Below, in pieces: positions 11,701-19,029 of a stretch of 44,419 nucleotides of DNA. A program made the position numbers and the translations under genes. The stretch is from NCBI GenBank assembly GCA_035642125.1, contig DASQSZ010000045.1, positions 1-44,419 of the forward strand, given 5' to 3'. The DNA comes from CALAED01 sp937891035. Its GTDB lineage: Bacteria > Actinomycetota > Actinomycetes > Streptosporangiales > Streptosporangiaceae. A model generated the notes under the pieces. That model did not search any database. It saw only the letters and a program-made list of their open reading frames with translations, and had not been told where the DNA came from. Each line of letters starts with the position of its first letter. Position 1 is the first letter of the stretch.

Positions 11701-14700
11701 TGGAGGTGTCGAACGAGAAGGTCGCGGTCAGCGCCGCCCGGATCGGCTCCGGCGGCAGCCACTCCGTCTGATGGCCAACCAGCAGATGGGCCAGGCCGGC
11801 ATGGGTGGCAACGACGCCCTTCGGCGTCCCCGTCGACCCGGACGTATAGATCACGTACGCCGCGTGCTCCGGTTCGGCGGCCACATCGAGATCGTCGTCC
11901 GGGTACGCCGCCAGGGTCTCGTCCGGCACGGGCGCGTTCAGCACCAGCTTCGGGTCGCAGTCGCGCAGCATCATGGTCACCCGGGCGGCGGGCAGTGCCG
12001 GGTCGACGGCCAGATAGACCCCGCCCGCCTTCCACACCGCCCACTGCGCGACGATCGCGTCCGCGGTCCGCGGCAGCGACACCGCCACCGCACGCTCCGG
12101 TCGCACGCCCCGCGCGCGCAGATGGCGCGCCAGCCGGTTCGCCCGGGCGTTCAGCTCGGCGAAGGTGAGACGCACATCCCCGCACACCAGGGCGGTCGCC
12201 TCCGGGGTCAGCCGAACCCGCGCCGCGAACACCTCGGGCAGCGTCGCCGCCGGCACGATCAGATCCGTGTCGTTCCACTCCACCAACACCTGGTTCCGCT
12301 CCGCCGCGCTCAGCAACGGAACCTCGGCAAGCCGCAGCGTGGGACGGGTGGCGACGGCGTCAAGCACCACCAGCAGGTGCTCGACCATCCGCTGGATGGT
12401 GGCGCCGTCGAACAGGTCGGTGCTGTACTGCACCACCCCGGCGATACGGCCGGCGCGCTCGGCGAAGTCGACGCTGATGTCGAAACTGGTGGTCAGCACC
12501 GGTGGCATCAGCTTTTCGACGACAAGGCCGGGCAGCCCGGGCAGCCGGTCGCCGAGGTTGTGCAGCATCACCATGACCTGGAAAAGCGGGGTGCGGCTGG
12601 GGTCGCGGACCGGCTGGATCTTGTCGACGACCCGGTCGAACGGCACCTCCTGATGGGTGAAGGCGTCCAGCACGGTGCCTCGGACGTCGGCCAGGAACTC
12701 CCCGAACGTCTTTTCGCCCGCAACACGGGAACGCAGCACCAGGGTGTTGACAAAGAGGCCGACGATGTTTTCCAGCTCGGCCTGCTCTCGGCCGGAGACG
12801 GCCGTCCCCACCGCCACGTCGTCCTGGCCGGACCACCGGTGGAACAACAGCTGGCAGGCCGCGATCAACGTCATGAACAAAGTGCTGTCGTGGCGCCGGC
12901 CCAGCTCCTTGAGCCGCGTGCTCACCTCGGCCGGTACCTCGAATTCGAGTATCGCTCCGTTGCTGGTCCGCACGGCGGGCCGGGGGCGGTCGGTGGGGAG
13001 CTCCAGCGCCGGCACGCCGGCGAGCTGCCGGCGCCAGTACGCCAGGTGCTCGTCGGGCGCGCTGCCGGCCAGCCGGGCGCGCTGCCAGCCGGCGTAGTCC
13101 GCGTACTGACGAGATAGGGGCGGCAGCCGCGGCCGCGCACCAGTGAGCAACGCGTGGTACACGATGCCCAGCTCGTCGATGAGGATGCGCATCGACCACC
13201 CGTCGGTGATGATGTGATGCAGCGCGAGGGTGAACGCGTGGTCGTCGTCGGCCAGCCGGGCCAGGCTCGTCCGCAGCAGCGGCCCGGTCCGCAGGTCGAA
13301 CGGGCGACCGCTCTGCTCGGCGCCGATCCGATCCAGCTCGATCTGTTGTTTCGGCGCGGGCAGCGCGGACAGGTCGCGTATCGGCAACCCCACCTCGCGC
13401 GGTGGGTGCACCACTTGCGCCGGGCGTCCATCCACCGAATCGAACGTCGTCCGGAGGGATTCGTGTCTGGCGACGAGCACGGTGAGCGCGCCGCGCAGCG
13501 CGGCGACGTCCAGGTGCCCGCGCAGCCGCACGGCGATGTAGGTGATGTACTCGGCACTGTTCGGCTCGAACTCGTGCAAGAACCACAGCCGCCGCTGCGC
13601 GAAGGACAGCGGCAGGTCCCCATCGCGGCTGACGAGGGGCAGTACCGGCTCGTACCCGGCCGCCGCTTCGGCAGGCGTCCGGTCGGCAGGCGTCCGGTCG
13701 GTGGGGGGCACGGGCGGTGCGGGCGGCGCCGCCGAGCTCGGCCGCTGTTCCGGAGCCGGTAGCGCCCGCCGATCCACCTTGTGGTTGGGGCTGAGCGGCA
13801 GCTTGTCCAGCGTCACGAAGATCTGCGGGACCATATAGTCCGGCAGCAGCCCGGCCAGATACTCCCCCGGCCCCGGGTCGTCCGCGTCCGCCGAGCCCGG
13901 TTCCGGCACCAGATAGGCGACGAGGTGTTTACGGCCTGACCGGTCCTCGCGGGCCACTACGACGCATTCGCGCACCTGGGGATGCCGGGCGAGCACAGCC
14001 TCGATCTCGCCCGGCTCGATCCGAAACCCTCGGATCTTCACCTGGTCATCGGCCCGGCCGATGAAGTCCACGATCCCATCGGCGCGCCAGCGCACCAGGT
14101 CGCCGGTGCGGTACATGCGCGTGCCCGGCGCGCCGTACGGGTCGGCGAGGAACCGCTGTGCCGTCAGCCCCGGCTGGTCGAAGTAGCCGCGGGCCAGCCC
14201 GGCGCCGGCGGCGTACAGTTCGCCGACCACCCCCACGGGCACCGGTAGCAGCCGGCCGTCGAGGACGTAGACCCGCATGTTGTCCAAGGGCCGCCCGATC
14301 GGGACGGCCGCGGGTACGGCGTCGGCGTCCGTCATCGCGTACGTGGTGGCGAACACGGTCGTCTCGGTGGGGCCATAACCGTCGACCACGGTCAGCCCGG
14401 GGCAGGCTCCCATCACCTCGCGGACGGCGGCGGCGGGCACGGCGTCGCCGCCGCTCCACACCTCGGCCGCCCCCGACAGACAGTGCGGCGCCTCGATGGA
14501 GATCATCCGGAACAGCCCGGCGGTCAGGTACATTCCGGTCACTCCGTGCTCGGTGATCACCTGCCGCAGGACGGCGGGGTCCACGTCGCCCGGCGGGGCC
14601 ACCACCACCTGGCCGCCGCGCAGCAACGGCACCCACAGCTCGTAGGTCGAGGCATCGAACCCAAGCGGCGAGTGCAGCAACACCCGATCGTGTCCGGAGC

Positions 14701-16645
14701 CGGCGAAACGCCGGTCGAACGCGAGCGCGACCACATCACGATGCCGCACCGCCACGCCCTTGGGCAGGCCGGTCGAACCAGATGTGTACATGACGTACAG
14801 CAGCCGCTCCGGATCGATCCGCCGGACACGGTCATCGTCCGCCGCCTCGCCGACAACCGGCTCGCCCATCACCACGGGCCCGGAGTGGATTCGCCGGGCG
14901 GTGGCCTCCCACGCACGGTCGGTCACCAGCACCGCGGCGCCGGCCTCGGCCAGCATGAGCCGTAGTCGTTCGGCCGGCGCCCATTCGTCCAACGGCAGAT
15001 AGGCGCCCCCCGCTTTGACGATCGCCAGCACCGTGACCACGGTCTCGACCGATCGGGCCAGCAGCACCCCGACCCGGTCTTCGGCCCGCACGCCGAGTCC
15101 GGCCAGCCGACGGGCCAGCCGCTCGGCGCGCTCGTTCAGCTCCCGATAGGTCAGGGTGTCGTACCCCTGCCGGACCGCCACGGCCGAGGGAGTGCGCCGG
15201 GCCTGGGCATCGAACACGTCGGCCACCGAGCCCTCGGGTACCGCGACGACGGTGTCGTTCCATTCGGTCAGCATCAGATCGCGCTCGGCGTCGTCCAGCA
15301 TGGACACCTCACCCATCGGCCGGTGCGGCTCGGCCCCCACCGCGGCGAGCAACGTGCGCAGATGCCGGGCCATCCGCTCGATGGTGGCCGCGTCGAACAG
15401 GTCGCCGGTGTAGTGAAGGGAGCAGGTCAGCTCGCCGTCGCGGTCGGCGAAGTCGGCCATGAGGTCGTACGCCGCGGCGCGGCGCGCCACCGTCACCTCC
15501 TCGACCCTCAGCCCGGGGAACGCGGGCGGCCGGGTCCGCGCGCCCCGCCACCCCACCATCACATCGAAGAGCGGGCCACGGCTGAGATCACATTCGGCGC
15601 AGACGGCGTCGACCATGCGATCGAACGGCACCTCGCCGTGCGCGAACGCGTCCAGGGCGGCGTCCCCGACCGCACTCAGGAACTCGGTGAAGGACAGCGA
15701 CAGGTCCACCGTCGATCGCAACACCACGGCGTCAACGAAGCACCCGACCGTCCCCTCCAGCTCCGGGGGGCGCCGCCCGGCGACGGCCATGCCGATCATG
15801 ACGTCGTCCTGACCGGCATAGCGGGCGCACCACAGCTGGCAGGTCGCCGCCAGCGCGGTGAAGAGCGTGGTTCCCCGGTCGCGGGCGAGCTCGGTGAGCC
15901 GGGCGGTGACGTCCGCCGGCACGGTGAACCGGTGGACGTCCCCCTCGGAGGTCCGGGCGGCGGGCCGCGGCCGGTCGGCCGGCAGGTCGAGCGGCGTGCC
16001 GCCGGCGAGCCGCCGCCTCCAGTAGTCGAGGTGCTCGGACGGTACGTCGGCGGGCTGCTCGTGCCGCCATGCCGCCTGCCATGCCGCGAAGTCGGCGTAC
16101 TGAAGCCGCGGCGGCGGCTGGGTGCCGCCCTTCGGCGGGGCGGCGTAGCTCGAGCCGAGCTCTTTGACCAGGATGCCCATCGACTCGTCGTCGGCGACGA
16201 TCTGGTGCGCCGTGAGCGCGAGGACGTGCTCGGAGTCGGTGACGCGCACGAGCAGCGCGCGAAGCAGCGACCCGCGGCGCAGGTCGAACGGGCGGGCGCA
16301 TTCCTCGGTCAGCACCCTGTCCAGGTCGCTCGGCGCGGCGAGCGTCACCTCGGCGACGAACCGGGCATCCGCCGCCGGGGGCGGTTGCACGGTCTGCACC
16401 GCCCGGCCGTCGGCCTCGCCGAAGGTGGTGCGCAGCGACTCGTGCCTGGCGACCAGCTCTCGTACGGCTCCACGCAGCGCCCGGACGTCCAGCGCGCCGA
16501 CCAGCCGTAGCGCCCGCGCGCTGTGGTGTTCGGCGGTGCCCGGTCGCAGCTGTTCGAGAAACCAGAGCCGCTGCTGGGCGAAGGAGAGCGGGATCGGGCC
16601 GGTTCGGTCGATCGACGAGATGCGGCTTTGGTGCGATGACGGCAT
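2759..16645 (-). CDS. NRPS 1, architecture C*-A-C-A-T-(E scar)C-A-T-C-A-T-E, no thioesterase
   Basis: This is a 4628-residue nonribosomal peptide synthetase. Domain landmarks by residue: C1 with mutated motif HQIVADD (about 146); A1 (YTSGSTG 618, YGPTET 755, NHKVDR 952) with no T domain after it; C2 HHIITDG (1141); A2 (1598); T2 LGGDS (1986); a short E-domain scar (2048-2068); C3 HHVIIDG (2224); A3 (2682); T3 (3074); C4 HHIVTDG (3275); A4 (3746); T4 (4132); terminal E with HHLVVDG (4321), EGHGRE and NYLGQ. Pocket residues read by eye against GrsA are A1 DAYYWGGVF, A2 DTWDVGVVD, A3 DTEDLGFVD and A4 DLYWWGGTF. A1 and A4 look aliphatic (valine-like); A2 and A3 have two acidic positions, which suggests a basic or amide side chain. 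These assignments are weak. The start ATG has AAGGAG nine bases upstream. The terminal E domain implies a D-residue at the chain end and release in trans. Confidence 0.93.
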   Translation of the reverse strand: MPSSHQSRISSIDRTGPIPLSFAQQRLWFLEQLRPGTAEHHSARALRLVGALDVRALRGAVRELVARHESLRTTFGEADGRAVQTVQPPPAADARFVAEVTLAAPSDLDRVLTEECARPFDLRRGSLLRALLVRVTDSEHVLALTAHQIVADDESMGILVKELGSSYAAPPKGGTQPPPRLQYADFAAWQAAWRHEQPADVPSEHLDYWRRRLAGGTPLDLPADRPRPAARTSEGDVHRFTVPADVTARLTELARDRGTTLFTALAATCQLWCARYAGQDDVMIGMAVAGRRPPELEGTVGCFVDAVVLRSTVDLSLSFTEFLSAVGDAALDAFAHGEVPFDRMVDAVCAECDLSRGPLFDVMVGWRGARTRPPAFPGLRVEEVTVARRAAAYDLMADFADRDGELTCSLHYTGDLFDAATIERMARHLRTLLAAVGAEPHRPMGEVSMLDDAERDLMLTEWNDTVVAVPEGSVADVFDAQARRTPSAVAVRQGYDTLTYRELNERAERLARRLAGLGVRAEDRVGVLLARSVETVVTVLAIVKAGGAYLPLDEWAPAERLRLMLAEAGAAVLVTDRAWEATARRIHSGPVVMGEPVVGEAADDDRVRRIDPERLLYVMYTSGSTGLPKGVAVRHRDVVALAFDRRFAGSGHDRVLLHSPLGFDASTYELWVPLLRGGQVVVAPPGDVDPAVLRQVITEHGVTGMYLTAGLFRMISIEAPHCLSGAAEVWSGGDAVPAAAVREVMGACPGLTVVDGYGPTETTVFATTYAMTDADAVPAAVPIGRPLDNMRVYVLDGRLLPVPVGVVGELYAAGAGLARGYFDQPGLTAQRFLADPYGAPGTRMYRTGDLVRWRADGIVDFIGRADDQVKIRGFRIEPGEIEAVLARHPQVRECVVVAREDRSGRKHLVAYLVPEPGSADADDPGPGEYLAGLLPDYMVPQIFVTLDKLPLSPNHKVDRRALPAPEQRPSSAAPPAPPVPPTDRTPADRTPAEAAAGYEPVLPLVSRDGDLPLSFAQRRLWFLHEFEPNSAEYITYIAVRLRGHLDVAALRGALTVLVARHESLRTTFDSVDGRPAQVVHPPREVGLPIRDLSALPAPKQQIELDRIGAEQSGRPFDLRTGPLLRTSLARLADDDHAFTLALHHIITDGWSMRILIDELGIVYHALLTGARPRLPPLSRQYADYAGWQRARLAGSAPDEHLAYWRRQLAGVPALELPTDRPRPAVRTSNGAILEFEVPAEVSTRLKELGRRHDSTLFMTLIAACQLLFHRWSGQDDVAVGTAVSGREQAELENIVGLFVNTLVLRSRVAGEKTFGEFLADVRGTVLDAFTHQEVPFDRVVDKIQPVRDPSRTPLFQVMVMLHNLGDRLPGLPGLVVEKLMPPVLTTSFDISVDFAERAGRIAGVVQYSTDLFDGATIQRMVEHLLVVLDAVATRPTLRLAEVPLLSAAERNQVLVEWNDTDLIVPAATLPEVFAARVRLTPEATALVCGDVRLTFAELNARANRLARHLRARGVRPERAVAVSLPRTADAIVAQWAVWKAGGVYLAVDPALPAARVTMMLRDCDPKLVLNAPVPDETLAAYPDDDLDVAAEPEHAAYVIYTSGSTGTPKGVVATHAGLAHLLVGHQTEWLPPEPIRAALTATFSFDTSMWGPLLMAAGHEVHLIDEHVRLDPATLADQVAERGIDLLDVTPTYARQLLAAGLLDDQRHRPKVMVLGGEALDEALWRDLAQAEDTAGYNVYGVTECTVDALMCRIGGTGRPLAGRPLRNVRAYVLDDRLRPVPIGTPGELYLSGAQVARGYLNRPGLTAERFVADPYGDPGDRMYHTGDRMRWTEGGVLEFLGRVDEQVKIRGFRVEPGEIEAALVAHPDVGEAVVVARADRPGTVRLVAYLVPASPASRAVPAPKNLRSWLNRSLPDYMVPALFVVLDALPRTTSGKIDRRALPAPPRRRPDADSPYPAALGPLAEELARIWADVLGVDRVGADDNFFALGGDSILSIQVVARARRAGLAVTAKDIFRHQSIAELAAAVDLDAAATGRAARPAGHGPAPLTPIQRWFFESSGHEPDRFPLARLDQAQIDLIAGDGRAVEAVEDVYPLTPLQSGMLFHSLAEPGTYVDRMRLRLSGVREPQALGEAWQRVVERTPVLRTALVWDGVDQPLQVVHRGVAPPIAYHDLRSLSTVDRAARIDELTAADRSADMALTEAPLMRLTIARLTTDEVLLMLTVHHVIIDGWGAGQMFAEVCEQYAAIVGDRPPHLPPRRPFRDYLEWLSRQDQRAAEEYWRGVLAGFEQPTPLPYDRAPAEAHRSESAGSVGIELSAAESARLQGLARAHGLTVNTIIQGAWALLLARYSGERDVVFGTTVSGRPPELTGVESMIGMFINTIPTRIVVDGAAEVLPWLRELQLQQSESRRFDFVSLAALRGWSDIADGGNLFDTAVVFENYPIDEAATGDAGLEVHEVQGIGITNFPMILTAYLDQSIFLDVDYDPALFDDATARLIADRLRSVLTAIADDPNRPLWRVPWMSARETHHVLAQCADTALPVAPATFPELFEAQTRRTPEATALVFRDVTLSFAELNAWANRLARHLVALGVGPERVAALALPRTERFVVAILAVLKAGGVCLPVDPALPADRIDFLLMDARPIHVLRTVPEPADLDGCSSADLTEAERTAALRPDNPAYVIYTSGSTGRPKGVVVEHRGVVNLLANHRAGFVAAAGAGDGRRRLRVGLTASFSFDTSWEGLLLLADGHELHLLDDDTRLDPRALVDYTATRRIDFLDVTPTYLRRLLEAGLMAEERHRPAILLVGGEAMDASVWRQLAAARDTASYNFYGPTECTVDAVSCRVGGRTAPVAGRPLRNLRAYVLDGDLSPVPVGVAGELYLAGPQLARGYLGRPGLSAERFVADPFGPPGSRMYRTGDRMRWTPDGVLEFMGRVDDQVKIRGYRVEPGEIAAALLAHPGVGDAAVIAQADGSGHRRLVAYVVAATGKTAPPVAELRDHLAGSLPEYMIPAAFATLDRLPTNSGGKLDRRALPAPELGGNDAAYIAPRTETQRVIADVIAEVLGATRVGIEDNFFALGGDSILSIRVVSRLSAELGLGELGIELSPRALFTTPTVAGLAELISAAGGSEAAAAIPRAARDRPLPLSFAQQRLWFLNEFEPDSTEYITPTVLRLRGRLDIGALRAALTALVARHESLRTTFEAAADGRAVQVVHPPAEPDLGLVDLSERPEADREAVLAALLAKERSRSFDLRQGPLLRVRLVCLGDDDHVLALTQHHIVTDGWSTGVLMRELGLLYSAFLRGEAPSLKPLPVQYADFAVWQRERLSGEVLGSQLAYWRERLAGMAPLELPTDRPRPAVRTNRGAAVEFSVTDDVTARLTQLARQRGDTLFTLLVAACQLLFARWSGQDDVSVGTVTSGRERAELEGLVGFFVNTVVLRTRLDEARTVGDFLDDVRSTVLAAFAHQDVPFERVVDEVRPARDTSRTPLFQVLVVQQNAPAEPPHLPGLTVEVPDLPTVTASFDITIEFQHHDGRLHAAMTYNTDLFDASTIERMVGQVRTLLEQISADPGRTLGDLVVMTEPERRKLLVEWNDTARQVPAGTLADLFADAVRRGPAQTAVVCADDSLTYAELDERANRLAHGLRLVGVSAEDRVAVLMNRSAEAVVAVLGIVKAGAAYLPLDLRAPIERLRLVVAETGAAVLITDEVWEPIARQVHGGHVIRAERVGTERAPASAPDVVIDPEQLACVMYTSGSTGTPKGVAMRHQDAVALAFDRRFGAEAHRRVLVHSPLAFDLSTYELWVPLLRGGTAVVAPPGDLDPGTVRALITEHGVSAMWLTAGLFRVLAQEAPACVAGVRELWAGGDVVPAGAVRQVLAACPGLTVVSGYGPTETTTFATSYPMTAGEAVPASVPIGGPLDNVRVYVLDGRLRPVPIGVTGELYIAGAGLARGYLGRPGLTAERFVAGPFGPPGERMYRSGDLVRWTADGQLEFLGRADDQVKIRGFRIEPGEIESALRRHPAIAEDVVVARQDDSGRKHLIAYVVPSAAPPAATALREFLAETLPDYMIPTAFVTLGELPLSADGKVERTALPLPDLRTAAGSSQVPPEGPVQSALANIWAEVLGIDRVGADENFFELGGDSILSIQVVSRARQAGLRLTAQDLFMNQTIAALAPVVTAVGERDVDQPVTGDVPLTPIQRWFFETHVINPHHFNQSAAVELTADVDERVLERAIDALVVHHDALRLRFEPSGDEWRQHNAPPLPGTFVLGRHDLSGVVSGEQLAAMNRLADEVHSGLDLGCGSLLRGVLFTRGEGRPPCLFLAAHHLVVDGVSWRIMLDDLETVYHQLARGEPVRLGPKTTSFRDWAHRLAEHVAAGGLDHEVEHWVKTLEGQAPPQESTPRPHRTLAVALSAEDTDTLVRTAPTAFRTRINEVLLTALGWALSRVSGCDRVSVDLEGHGREEIIAGVDLSRTVGWFTTIYPVVLELPDRASGSPDWPALVKSVRRQVRAVPGNGFGFGALRYLGAPPVRERLSGATAQVVFNYLGQWDARSGAATGGLFVGPHPPLGQEQDPAGRSVHALEVVGAVQAGRLGLVWYYHPDRYDLSAVQAVAGDFIEALRAIAAKCRDIVR
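10380..10505 (-). other. Scar of an excised epimerization domain between T2 and C3 of NRPS 1
   Basis: After T2 the protein starts an E domain (LTPIQRWFFE, the same opening as the intact terminal E at 4050-4090). It then jumps directly to the closing/linker sequence that normally follows an E domain (SSGHEPDRFPLARLDQAQ) and to the next C domain (VYPLTPLQSGMLFHSL). About 400 residues including HHxxxDG are missing, with the frame kept. C3 opens in the style of C domains that follow E domains (DCL type), so its expected donor stereochemistry may no longer match. Confidence 0.75.
13626..13790 (-). other. A1-C2 junction of NRPS 1 lacking a carrier (T) domain
   Basis: Between the A10 motif of A1 (NHKVDRRALP) and the opening of C2 (LPLSFAQRRLWF) there are only about 45 residues. 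They are rich in Pro, Ala and Thr, with a small internal repeat (DRTPADRTPAE). No LGGxS phosphopantetheine site or carrier-domain helices can be seen, whereas the three other A domains of the protein are each followed by a normal T domain. Confidence 0.85.
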
Positions 16646-16683
16646 CGGTGTCGCTCCTTATGGTTCTCGGTCAGCGCCCATAG

Positions 16684-17199
16684 CTCCACCGGCCGCGGCC
16701 GACTCCATCGCCTCGCCCAGCTCATCCCGGTAATCGCCTCGATCAGCCGGCCAACGACGGCATATCCTATGGTGGAATAGGAAAAGCCGGCGCCGGCCGG
16801 CAGCACAACATTTCGCCGGTGACAGTGATCTGCCGCATAACGCCGCAATAAGCTGACAGACGCGTCCGCCGTGCCTGGTTCGCCGGGGAGTCCACCCGGG
16901 TGGCTGAGCAAATGCCGGAGCGTGCGCCGATCACCGAGCTCCTCCAGCTCGGGCAGGTGGGTCGGAAAAGCGGTATCCCGGGTAATTGGCCGACCGGTGC
17001 GACGCTCAAGTTCGCCTGCCTCAATCGCTATCGTTTCGCTATCGCGCTGAATGGCCGGCTGCGCCCCGCACACACGGTGTTGTTCGGCCAGCGCGCGGAG
17101 CCGGGCGTCGAGGAAAGCGGAGGCGTTAATCCCGGTTAAAAAGCCACGCACGGGGACACACCTCTCCGATTCGTGGCGTGGTCCGGAGCACACCGACAT
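16684..17199 (-). pseudogene. Remnant of a second PBP-type thioesterase, immediately upstream of NRPS 1
   Basis: The minus-strand frame from ATG 17199 (AAAGG five bases upstream) translates to a relative of the intact thioesterase at 879-2339. Shared stretches include GRPITRDTA, LRHLLSH, GFSYS-IGYAVVGRLIE and ITGMSW. An internal deletion joins TAFP directly to THLPEL, removing about 34 residues including the catalytic SxxK. A frameshift follows shortly after GMSW: the other frame continues GEAMESA and stops at a TAA that overlaps the NRPS 1 ribosome binding site. The C-terminal half with HxG and the lipocalin-like part is gone. It cannot be an active hydrolase. It now lies in the leader of the NRPS 1 transcript. 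Confidence 0.8.
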
Positions 17200-17916
17200 T
17201 CCCGCCTTTCGCGGATCTTCGCGTTCCGACCGCTCGCCCAGAACCGGCGGTCCACCAGCCGGGCGCTCCCGCCGAGCCCAACGGTCACTCGCAAGGTGCG
17301 CTAAGGGTGCCCGCGACCGCCGCGAAGACTGCCCGGCCGGGCGCGGGCGCCGCCGAAGAAGTGCCGCGCCGCGCGATTCGGTAAGCCATGGAGCTCTTCG
17401 TCGACAACGGGATAAGCGGGGGCGACCGGCATGCCAACTCCGTCCCTGAATACCGCTACGCCGCAGCACAATGCAGATACAAACAAAGCCCAACGAGCGG
17501 CATCTGTACAGTCGTATCCTTGAGAAATCCAGCACCATGTGTCAAGGCCTGAACCCTCGTCACGGAAGGTCAAATGCCCATCCTCCCAGCTGGGGACATG
17601 ATGGCCATACCTGGCCACCATCAAAATGCGATTTCGGTTTACTATTTCGCTCATTGTAATACCTTAGACGTCAAGCTCATACGGCTACCGCCGGAAAGAG
17701 CACACTCATATTGTCCCGTCAGCGCATACAGGTCGGTGTGCGCGTTCAGCCGGGTGATGGTGCATCATGCTCGCACCATGAGCGCGGTGCACTCCCCGTT
17801 GCCGGGCTCCACCGCGAGACGTCATTATCTGCGGCTGCCGCGGCGGAGGTTTGTGTAAGTCGATGAAGGACATGTGCTCGACCCTTCAGCGAACCCGCGC
17901 TCGGATGTGAGGACGC
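17200..17916. promoter_or_regulatory. Divergent intergenic region between the two NRPS operons
   Basis: This region of about 700 bases has no gene I can recognise; several short open frames exist, but none resembles a known protein. The part from 17450 to 17720 is comparatively AT-rich, as expected for promoters of divergent operons. It must contain the start sites of the minus-strand (thioesterase remnant, NRPS 1) and plus-strand (monooxygenase, NRPS 2, NRPS 3, PKS) transcripts. No convincing -35/-10 pair was fixed. Confidence 0.5.
17757..17779. promoter_or_regulatory. Inverted repeat, possible operator
   Basis: ATGGTGC and GCACCAT form perfect 7-base arms around a 9-base centre, about 140 bases upstream of the monooxygenase start in the divergent region. 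A further GGTGCA follows nearby. The position suits a regulator site, but no regulator gene of the cluster is in the window. Confidence 0.35.
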
Positions 17917-19029
17917 ATGGACCTCAGCGTGATGTTCTTCGGTTCTGACGACGCGAGCGGGCCGGGCCGTCATGCGGCGAAGTACGAGGACATCCTCGCA
18001 ATCGCGGCGGAGGCCGACCGGCTGGGTTTCGTCGCCGTGTGGACACCGGAGCGACATTTTCAGCAATTCGGGCAGGTCTTTCCGAACCCCGGCGTCCTCG
18101 GCGCCGCGCTCGCCGTCGCCACCGAGCGCATCGGCATCCGGGCCGGCAGTCTGGTCCTTCCGTTGCACCATCCGTTGCGGGTCGTCGAGGACTGGGCGGT
18201 CGTGGACAACCTGTCCGGCGGCGGCCGAATCGGCATCTCGGTGGCCGCCGGCTGGCACTCCGCCGACTTCGTGCTCGCTCCCGGTCACTACGCCGATCGG
18301 CGGGACCGCGCGGTGCGCGACATCCCGTTGCTGCGCCGCCTGTGGGCCGGCGAGGCGGCCGAGTTCGTCGATGGCACCGGACGGATCGTGGCGGTCCGCC
18401 CGCAGCCCCGGCCGGTGTCACCGGCGCTTCCGCTGTGGCTGACCACGTCGGGCCGGGCCGAGACATGGGAGACCGCGGGCCGACTGAGGACCAACGTCTT
18501 GGGCGCCGCCATCGCCTACACCCGTGAGCAACTGGCCGAACGGATCGGCCGATACCGCAAGGCATACGACCGGGGATATGACTCGGCATACGACTCGGCA
18601 TACGACTCGGCATACGACTCGGCCGCGCCGGCCGCGCCGGCCGGAGGCGCCGAGCGCGGGACCGTCACGCTGATGGCTCACGCCTATCTGGGCGTTTCCG
18701 ACGAGGAGGTACGGCGCAAGGTGCGGTCGCCGCTCATGGACTACCTCAAGTCGTACGTCGCCCAGACCGCCTCCAACCGAGAGGCCGACGACCGGGTCAC
18801 CGCGCTGAACGAGGCCCAGCGCGAGACGCTCGCGGAGTTCGCGTTCGAGCGCTACCTGGCCTGGGGCGGCCTGCTCGGCACCGAGCCGACGTGCCGGAAA
18901 ACCCTCCTCGACCTTCGAGACCTCGGCGTCGATGAGGTGGCGTGCTTCGTCGACTTCGGGCTCGCTCGGGAGGACGTGCTCGCCGGGCTGCGGCGGTTGG
19001 CCGTGATTCGAAGGGACATCGCGATATGA
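17917..19029 (+). CDS. LLM-class flavin-dependent monooxygenase of the natural-product (MupA-like) type
   Basis: This 370-residue protein has the bacterial-luciferase-like TIM-barrel signature: an opening beta strand (MDLSVMFFGSDD), the WTPERHFQQFGQVFPNP segment typical of the subfamily found inside NRPS/PKS clusters, and GGRIGISVAAGWH. Family members use reduced flavin and oxygen, commonly to hydroxylate or otherwise oxidise carrier-bound intermediates; the substrate here is unknown. The start ATG has GAGGA five bases upstream. The stop overlaps the NRPS 2 start as ATGA, so it is the first gene of a coupled operon. Residues 221-236 are a fourfold YDSA repeat encoded by a 12-base tandem repeat, which is not part of the family fold. 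Confidence 0.9.
   Translation: MDLSVMFFGSDDASGPGRHAAKYEDILAIAAEADRLGFVAVWTPERHFQQFGQVFPNPGVLGAALAVATERIGIRAGSLVLPLHHPLRVVEDWAVVDNLSGGGRIGISVAAGWHSADFVLAPGHYADRRDRAVRDIPLLRRLWAGEAAEFVDGTGRIVAVRPQPRPVSPALPLWLTTSGRAETWETAGRLRTNVLGAAIAYTREQLAERIGRYRKAYDRGYDSAYDSAYDSAYDSAAPAAPAGGAERGTVTLMAHAYLGVSDEEVRRKVRSPLMDYLKSYVAQTASNREADDRVTALNEAQRETLAEFAFERYLAWGGLLGTEPTCRKTLLDLRDLGVDEVACFVDFGLAREDVLAGLRRLAVIRRDIAI
18577..18624 (+). repeat. 12-base tandem repeat inside the monooxygenase gene (4 copies)
   Basis: The unit TACGACTCGGCA occurs four times, with single-base changes in the first and last copies, and encodes YDSA each time. It sits in a variable loop after AERIGRYRKAYDRG. A repeat of this size in frame can gain or lose copies without breaking the gene. 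Confidence 0.95.

Noticed and set aside
5108..14965. Long plus-strand open frames opposite NRPS 1
   Set aside because: They are antisense shadows of high-GC coding sequence: rich in Arg, His and Pro, with no ribosome sites and no recognisable domains.
16345..17538. A 397-residue minus-strand protein containing hydrolase-like sequence
   Set aside because: Its first 113 residues are unlike any protein and its end runs out of frame into NRPS 1; only the middle is real homology, so it is annotated as a pseudogene.
17301..17654. A 117-residue minus-strand frame in the divergent region
   Set aside because: There is no recognisable family, the codon pattern differs from the neighbours, and the end is Arg/Gly-rich shadow sequence.
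18942..19025. Longer start for NRPS 2
   Set aside because: The extra 28 residues lie inside the monooxygenase gene; ATG 19026 has a ribosome site and an ATGA overlap.
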